Origin: Metabacillus halosaccharovorans
Lineage (GTDB): Bacteria > Bacillota > Bacilli > Bacillales > Bacillaceae
DNA: 64,000 nucleotides
Direction: 5' to 3'
Assembly: GCF_002019635.1 (NCBI RefSeq)
Contig: NZ_KV917372.1
Location: forward strand, 372,001 to 436,000
A program made the translations under genes and the position numbers. The notes under the pieces were generated by a model. It worked only from the letters and a program-made list of their open reading frames with translations, was not told the origin of the DNA and ran no database searches. Each line of letters begins with the position of its first letter. Position 1 is the first letter of the stretch. This document shows positions 59,533 through 64,000 of the stretch, piece after piece.

Positions 59533-59546
59533 TGTAAGCGTTTACT
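59533..59546. promoter_or_regulatory. cre-like site before the AraC regulator
   Basis: TGTAAGCGTTTACT matches the cre consensus TGWAANCGNTNWCA except for the last base. It implies carbon catabolite control of the regulator, and through it of the locus. Confidence 0.65.
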
Positions 59547-59615
59547 ACAGTAAGAAAGAAAATGTTTACTTACTAGATAAACATCCAGATTATTTTATCT
59601 AGAGGAGGCACATAT

Positions 59616-60533
59616 ATGTCAGCAACTACATATCAAAGTAGTGAATATATGAAAACAGAAGAATTTCCGTTTTGGATTCAGAGATTTCATCATGATTCTA
59701 CAAACATACCTCCTGCGCATTCACATGAGTTCATTGAACTTGTATTTGTTGTTAAAGGTAATGCAAGACATATATTTGAAGAACAATCCTACATGATCAA
59801 AACAAATGATGTTTTTATCATTAATCCCGGTGAAGTTCATACGTTCAATATTGATAAGGGCGAATCATTAGAAATTATTAATTGCTTATTTCTTCCTAAT
59901 TTAATTCAAGATTCCTGGTTAAAAGAACTGGGTGTTTCTCAATCAATGGATTATTTTTATATTCATCCTTTCTTAGATAATAGTGAGCGTTTTCATCATC
60001 TCTTAAATTTAGATGTCAATACCTCATCAAGATTTCTACATTTATTAGAAGGGATGATGTTTGAATACAACAAGGAAAATTCATGCTATTCCACTTTAAT
60101 CCGTTTACAGCTAGTGGAATTGTTAATCATTTTGTCCCGTCAATATAATGAAAGAAAATCAAGATCTATGCAACCTCTCTCAAAGCACGATGATGTAAAC
60201 ATTTTGATTCAAAGAATATGTGGATATTTAACGAGAAACTTTGATCAAAAAATCTCCATCCAGACCCTCTGTCACTTATTTAATATTAGTCCACGTCATC
60301 TAAATCGCCTATTTAAACAAGAAACAGGACAGACCATAATAGAGATGGTACACAATATTAGAATTGAAAAAGCTAAACAATATTTGATAGAAACCGATGA
60401 AAAAGTGATTAATGTTGCGATAAGAGTCGGTTATGAAGACCCTGCGTTTTTTAGCCGCTTATTTAGAAGAATAGTTGGCTGTTCTCCCGGTAAATTTAAA
60501 GCAAGTAGCTACACTACAAGTATTAAACATTAA
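59616..60533 (+). CDS. AraC-family regulator with cupin sensor
   Basis: A 305-residue protein, ATG 59616 with AGAGGAGG. Residues ~20-160 form a cupin sensor domain (IPPAHSHEFIELVFVVKGNARHIFEEQSYMIKTNDVFIINPGEVH). Residues ~205-300 are the double helix-turn-helix (ISIQTLCHLFNISPRHLNRLFKQETGQT and VINVAIRVGYEDPAFFSRLFRRIVG). It is most likely the activator of the sulfatase-like/ABC operon just upstream, with the imported sugar as ligand. A cre-like site precedes it. Confidence 0.92.
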   Translation: MSATTYQSSEYMKTEEFPFWIQRFHHDSTNIPPAHSHEFIELVFVVKGNARHIFEEQSYMIKTNDVFIINPGEVHTFNIDKGESLEIINCLFLPNLIQDSWLKELGVSQSMDYFYIHPFLDNSERFHHLLNLDVNTSSRFLHLLEGMMFEYNKENSCYSTLIRLQLVELLIILSRQYNERKSRSMQPLSKHDDVNILIQRICGYLTRNFDQKISIQTLCHLFNISPRHLNRLFKQETGQTIIEMVHNIRIEKAKQYLIETDEKVINVAIRVGYEDPAFFSRLFRRIVGCSPGKFKASSYTTSIKH

Positions 60534-60655
60534 TGCTCATTATATTTGAAAAGACCCGATAGATTGATATCGAATAGGAATCTATGATATGTTTCAGGAA
60601 ACCAACCCTTTTCCTCTTTTATTTTTAACAAAGTATCATTCAACAACAAATCCAT

Positions 60656-60684
60656 TTTACAAACTACTAAGTCTATATTATACT
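60656..60684 (+). promoter_or_regulatory. Promoter of the cobalamin operon
   Basis: TTTACA (60656-60661), 17-base spacer, TATACT (60679-60684), about 35 bases before the riboswitch. Confidence 0.6.
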
Positions 60685-60718
60685 CTCTAATAGAAAACAA
60701 AAAAATAAATATAGAACA

Positions 60719-60882
60719 AATAGGTTTCTTACCATATGTAAGACTAAGAGGGAAGTCTGGTGTAAATCCAGCACGGTCCCGCCACTGTAAGCGAAGAGTA
60801 AGGTTATGTAATATCCACTGTGTGTTAAGCATGGGAAGGAATAACCGACAGTCATACTCGTAAGTCAGGAGACCTGCCTATT
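60719..60882 (+). ncRNA. Cobalamin (B12) riboswitch
   Basis: All core elements are present in order: GTCTGGTGTAAATCCAGCAC (60755-60774), GGTCCCGCCACTGTAAGCG (60775-60793), AAGCATGGGAAGG (60837 region) and the B12 box AAGTCAGGAGACCTGCC (60862-60878). ATAGG near 60720 pairs with CCTAT near 60877-60881 to close the structure. It controls the btuFCD genes downstream by adenosylcobalamin, probably through termination at the hairpin at 61024. Confidence 0.95.
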
Positions 60883-60911
60883 ATGTTTTTTAAGCTTCCT
60901 CGAGGAAAGGA

Positions 60912-61037
60912 ATGTTTAAAGTGCTCTTTAGTCTCTTGCTGCTTTATTGCTATTATTTTTATAGTAGATTGGATGTTTATACATATCTTGACCAAGAGAA
61001 ATACCATTTAGATGCCTTTATTCAACGCTTTCGATAG
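60912..61037 (+). CDS. Unrecognised 41-residue membrane ORF after the riboswitch
   Basis: ATG 60912 has GAGGAAAGG just upstream. The frame encodes a basic start, a hydrophobic tract FSLLLLYCYYFYSRLDV, and an amphipathic tail (YLDQEKYHLDAFIQRFR), then TAG. Its end overlaps the terminator at 61024. No family is recognised. It could be a genuine small cobalt/cobalamin-related protein, or a leader ORF whose translation affects the terminator. Confidence 0.45.
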   Translation: MFKVLFSLLLLYCYYFYSRLDVYTYLDQEKYHLDAFIQRFR

Positions 61038-61053
61038 AGAATAGCGTTTTTTT
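61024..61053 (+). terminator. Riboswitch expression platform terminator
   Basis: AACGCT (61024-61029) pairs with AGCGTT (61043-61048), followed by a T tract (61047-61053), 31 bases before btuF. Confidence 0.7.
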
Positions 61054-61083
61054 GTGTTCAAAAAAGAAAGGAAGAATGAACAA

Positions 61084-62085
61084 ATGAATACGTTTTTGAA
61101 GAAGTGGGGTTTATTAAGTGTTGTTCTTTTGTTAAGCATGTTCATGATCGTGGGGTGCGGATCTCAAGAGGATACCACACAAGGTGAGCAGAATACTGAG
61201 AATGATTCGGCTCAACAAGAAGAGAATACTGAGAGTACACAGGCGTTTCCAGTCACGATAACGGATGATGCAGGAAAGGAAGTAACCATTGAATCTGAGC
61301 CTGAATCAATCGTTTCTATCCAAGCGAGTAATACTGAAATTGTTTTCGCTCTTGGACTAGGTGATAAAGTGATAGGTGTTTCTGATTATGATAACTACCC
61401 TCCAGAAGCATTAGAGATAGAGAAAGTAGGTGCTCAGGATATCAATGTTGAAATGGTACTATCCCTTCAACCTGATATTGCGTTAGTAACCGATTATCAT
61501 AATGAAACACACCCTGATATTTTAAAGCAATTTGAAGAAGCCGGAATTAAAGTTGTTGTTGTTGGCGAGACCACTTCATTTGAAGAAGTATATAAAAATA
61601 TCCAAATGATTGGACAAGCAACAGGGACTGAAGAAAAAGCTAACGAAATTGTAACAGATATGAAAGATCGTCTTGCTGCTATAAAAGAAAAAGCTGCAGC
61701 AGAAATTACAGAGAAAAAGAAAGTATGGGTAGAAGTTTCTCCATCACCGGATATCTTTACGACAGGTAAAAACACATTTATGAATGAAATGCTGGAATCA
61801 ATCCAAGCAGTTAATGCGGCAGAAGACCAAGAAGGCTGGGTGAAATTAACGGAGGAAGAAATCGTTAAACTAAACCCTAATGTAATTATTACAACGTATG
61901 GCTATTACGTTGACAATCCAAGTGAACAGGTTTTAGCACGTAAAGGTTGGACAGAAGTACCAGCAATTAAAAATAAACAAGTATTTGATGTTGATAATGA
62001 TACAGTAACAAGACCAGGTCCGCGTTTAATTGAAGGAGTCGAGACACTTGCGAAGCTTATTTATCCTGAAGTGTTTGAAAAGTAA
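61084..62085 (+). CDS. btuF: Cobalamin ABC transporter substrate-binding lipoprotein BtuF
   Basis: A 333-residue protein from ATG 61084 (GAAAGGAAG upstream). Lipoprotein signal with lipobox IVGC (Cys about residue 25), Glu/Gln/Asn-rich linker, then a periplasmic-binding-protein-like type III fold: FPVTITDDAGKEVTIE, GVSDYDNYPPEALEIEKVGAQDINVEMVLSLQPD and the late GPRLIEGVETLAKLIYPE. Such proteins bind B12 or iron chelates. The riboswitch and the btuCD genes identify cobalamin or cobinamide as ligand. Confidence 0.92.
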   Translation: MNTFLKKWGLLSVVLLLSMFMIVGCGSQEDTTQGEQNTENDSAQQEENTESTQAFPVTITDDAGKEVTIESEPESIVSIQASNTEIVFALGLGDKVIGVSDYDNYPPEALEIEKVGAQDINVEMVLSLQPDIALVTDYHNETHPDILKQFEEAGIKVVVVGETTSFEEVYKNIQMIGQATGTEEKANEIVTDMKDRLAAIKEKAAAEITEKKKVWVEVSPSPDIFTTGKNTFMNEMLESIQAVNAAEDQEGWVKLTEEEIVKLNPNVIITTYGYYVDNPSEQVLARKGWTEVPAIKNKQVFDVDNDTVTRPGPRLIEGVETLAKLIYPEVFEK

Positions 62086-63115
62086 AATTACGTGGCTGTA
62101 TTTTCTAAGCGGAGGGTTTGTACTTAGTACAGCCCTCCTTGGTTTATTTATCAGCAGTGTCCAAGTGCCCATTTCTACTATTTTACATATTATTTCTGAA
62201 AATGCATTCGGTTTTGGATGGCTGGAAGAAATTCCAAAAAATGAAGAAATGATCATATGGAATATTCGTTTGCCAAGAGTACTGCTGGGATTTTGTGTTG
62301 GGGCATCATTATCGTTAGCAGGAGCCGCCTTTCAAGGACTGTTACGAAATCCATTGGCAGATCCTTATACAATCGGGGTATCGTCAGGAGCCTCACTTGG
62401 TGCAGTGTTTGTTATCTTTTTTCAATTTTCGATAATCGGCTTAGGAAGCTTTACACTTCCTGTTGTGGCAATCATAAGTGGATTTCTTACTCTTTTCCTT
62501 GTTTTTGGTCTTGTTAAATTAAGCAGTCGAAACCTGGCAATTGAAACGATTATTCTGTCAGGAATTATCGTAAGTGCATTTATTGGCGCCATTGTCTCGC
62601 TAATTATCTCATTAAGTGACCGTGATTCAATGACACAAATTATATATTGGCTGTACGGTAGTGTTGGGATGAGAAGCTGGACACATGTTACATTAATTAT
62701 TCCGTTTATGGCTCTCGGGACCTTAATTTTATTTGCAAATCATCGGGAATTAAATGCATTGGCACTAGGTGAGGATGCGGCAGACCATATAGGTGTTGAT
62801 GTGAGGAAAAGAAAAATCTTTATCTTAATTGGTGCTTCCTTATTAACAGGTGCAGCTGTTGCGGTATCAGGTTCGATAGGTTTTGTCGGACTTGTTATTC
62901 CACATCTTATTCGTCTACTTACTGGACCGAATCATCGCCATGTTCTACCATTGTCAATGCTTGTAGGCGGAGCATTTCTCATATTGGCAGACTTAGTATG
63001 CCGAACGATTATTGCTCCCAAGGAGATGCCGATTGGTGTAATCACAGCTTTAATTGGTGCACCTGTTTTTGCACTTTTATTAATTAGAGAACGTATTGGG
63101 CGGAGGAGATCGTAA
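62075..63115 (+). CDS. btuC: Cobalamin ABC transporter permease BtuC
   Basis: About 346 residues with ten helices. The start is uncertain: TTG 62075 (LKSKITWLYFLS) overlaps the btuF stop and leaves a sensible N-terminus; TTG 62030 lies deep in btuF. FecCD signatures are RLPRVLLGFCVGASLSLAGAAFQGLLRNPLADPYTIGVSSGASLGA and GFVGLVIPHLIRLLTGPNHR, with GAPVFALLLIRER at the end. The btuD gene begins at the base after the stop. Confidence 0.9.
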   Translation: MKSKITWLYFLSGGFVLSTALLGLFISSVQVPISTILHIISENAFGFGWLEEIPKNEEMIIWNIRLPRVLLGFCVGASLSLAGAAFQGLLRNPLADPYTIGVSSGASLGAVFVIFFQFSIIGLGSFTLPVVAIISGFLTLFLVFGLVKLSSRNLAIETIILSGIIVSAFIGAIVSLIISLSDRDSMTQIIYWLYGSVGMRSWTHVTLIIPFMALGTLILFANHRELNALALGEDAADHIGVDVRKRKIFILIGASLLTGAAVAVSGSIGFVGLVIPHLIRLLTGPNHRHVLPLSMLVGGAFLILADLVCRTIIAPKEMPIGVITALIGAPVFALLLIRERIGRRRS

Positions 63116-64000
63116 ATGTTAAGAATTCAAAACTTAGTTGGCGGTTATTCACATCCGCCTATCATAAACGGTATTGATGCTGAAATCAAAAAAGGTGAGT
63201 TTTTTACCCTCCTTGGTCCAAACGGAAGTGGAAAAACAACTATATTTAAGCTTATTACAGGTCAACTACCGATTATGGCTGGAGAGGTATATCTATCAAA
63301 CCAATCGATCTCAAGCCTATCAAAGCTTGATAAAGCAAAAAAAATGGCTGTACTCACACAAGAAGCAAATGTATCATTTGATTATACAGTTGAAGAAATT
63401 ATCGCACTCGGTCGATACCCGCATCAAACGGGATTTCTCAAACAGCTTACAAAACACGATATGGCTTTAATGGATCATGTCATGGAAATGACAAACATTA
63501 CCCAATTCAAAAAAACTCCATTTCGTATGATAAGCGGTGGGGAAAAGCAAAGAGTCTTATTGGCGAAAGCTTTAGCGCAGGAACCTGAAATTTTACTTTT
63601 AGATGAACCTACCAACCATTTAGATATTAAGCATACTTTTCAAATGCTCGATTTATTAAAAGAACAACAGCAAACAATGGGATTAACCATTTTTGCCATT
63701 TTACATGATTTAAATGTGGCATCACTTTATTCCGATCGCATCGCTCTGCTGCATCATGGGCAATTTCTAGAAGTTGGAGATGTAGAAACGTTAAGAAAAG
63801 TGAATCAGCTGAAAAAAGTGTATGAGGTGGATGTACTTTCTCAATCACATCCAACAATTCCAAAACCACAGCTGTTGTTGACTCCAAACCATAGTATATC
63901 TCCACAACCTTATGATTTTAAAAAATCTTATGAGATTAAACAAACGAAGGAATTCATCCATATTCAGTTCAACCATCCGTTAAAATCAATATCTAATGGA
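63116..64000 (+). CDS. btuD: Cobalamin ABC transporter ATPase BtuD, probably fused to CbiZ (3' truncated)
   Basis: ATG 63116 follows the btuC stop with GGAGGAG upstream; 295 codons are open to the window end. Walker A GPNGSGKTT (residues about 39-47), signature ISGGEKQRVLLAKAL, Walker B ILLLDEPTNHLD and H-loop FAILHDLNVASLYSDR are complete. ATPases of this class end near residue 255-270, but here the frame goes on through a linker to KEFIHIQFNHPLKSISNG, which resembles the start of CbiZ (adenosylcobinamide amidohydrolase). BtuD-CbiZ fusions exist in bacilli. The fusion is inferred from 40 residues. Confidence 0.85.
   Translation, partial: MLRIQNLVGGYSHPPIINGIDAEIKKGEFFTLLGPNGSGKTTIFKLITGQLPIMAGEVYLSNQSISSLSKLDKAKKMAVLTQEANVSFDYTVEEIIALGRYPHQTGFLKQLTKHDMALMDHVMEMTNITQFKKTPFRMISGGEKQRVLLAKALAQEPEILLLDEPTNHLDIKHTFQMLDLLKEQQQTMGLTIFAILHDLNVASLYSDRIALLHHGQFLEVGDVETLRKVNQLKKVYEVDVLSQSHPTIPKPQLLLTPNHSISPQPYDFKKSYEIKQTKEFIHIQFNHPLKSISNG

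Noticed and set aside
60530-60832. Minus-strand ORF of 100 codons between the AraC gene and the riboswitch
   Set aside because: Its upstream half is the complement of the cobalamin riboswitch and it has no ribosome binding site. The last ~40 codons look protein-like, so a gene remnant cannot be excluded, but there is not enough to annotate one.
1-64000. rRNA, tRNA, T-box leaders, CRISPR arrays and prophage genes
   Set aside because: None of their characteristic sequences or repeats was seen on either strand.

Overview
The window is chromosomal DNA from a low-GC Gram-positive bacterium, most likely a member of the Bacillaceae (Bacillus/Metabacillus type). The evidence is AT-rich codon use, strong AGGAGG ribosome binding sites, frequent GTG/TTG starts, hairpin-plus-T-tract terminators, cre-like sites, and Bacillus-typical families (Bce-type and Lnr-type resistance modules, YjcZ sporulation protein, DUF4083, MscL, MocR). 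No rRNA, tRNA, CRISPR array, phage or complete insertion sequence was seen. The genus is an inference.

Layout. 1-3.3 kb: tail of a glycan-uptake locus (sugar-binding lipoprotein C-terminus, DUF2264, GH88 unsaturated uronyl hydrolase). 3.4-7.1 kb: AraC/GyrI-like regulator, an overlapping three-gene cassette with an RQC-type winged helix and a zinc ribbon, a YdeI-like protein ending in a CDGSH iron-sulfur motif, and mscL. 7.3-11.7 kb: a complete BceRS-BceAB-type antimicrobial peptide sensing and detoxification module with its operator. 11.8-14.1 kb: PadR/DUF1129 pair with two promoter palindromes, then a secreted esterase. 14.3-19 kb: a sigma-54 activator, three activator palindromes, a clear -24/-12 promoter, and an operon of AtuA, an AtuA C-terminal-like protein and a CitMHS transporter. 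19-31.3 kb: radical SAM protein, CDF metal exporter, ABC exporter, polysaccharide deacetylase, MocR regulator with divergent EamA transporter, and two nucleoside hydrolases.

31.4-47.2 kb is dense in envelope-stress and drug-resistance functions: a two-component system with a lantibiotic-immunity-type ABC exporter (ATPase plus two permeases); a TipAS-type MerR regulator with a 19-bp-spacer promoter; a Mef-type MFS pump preceded by a leader peptide beginning MTASMRLR and a terminator; a LnrJKLMN (YfiJKLMN)-like module; and a second PadR/membrane protein pair. 47.5-49.4 kb holds a chimeric SRPBCC/VOC pseudogene and an MFS transporter.

49.8-60.5 kb is an uncharacterised catabolic locus: two sulfatase-superfamily hydrolases lacking the formylglycine motif, a sugar ABC importer, an ASRT-fold protein, two Gfo/Idh/MocA oxidoreductases, a sugar isomerase-like TIM barrel and an AraC regulator. 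60.6-64 kb starts a cobalamin operon: promoter, B12 riboswitch, an unannotated 41-residue ORF, btuF, btuC and a btuD that runs off the window with an extension resembling the start of CbiZ.

The most notable signals are the Mef leader/attenuator, two copies of a GGGACAGGT...TGnCCC repeat each sitting at the 3' end of a gene whose last ~200 bases are strongly shifted from T to C, the sigma-54 regulatory array, and the 49.8-60.5 kb locus.
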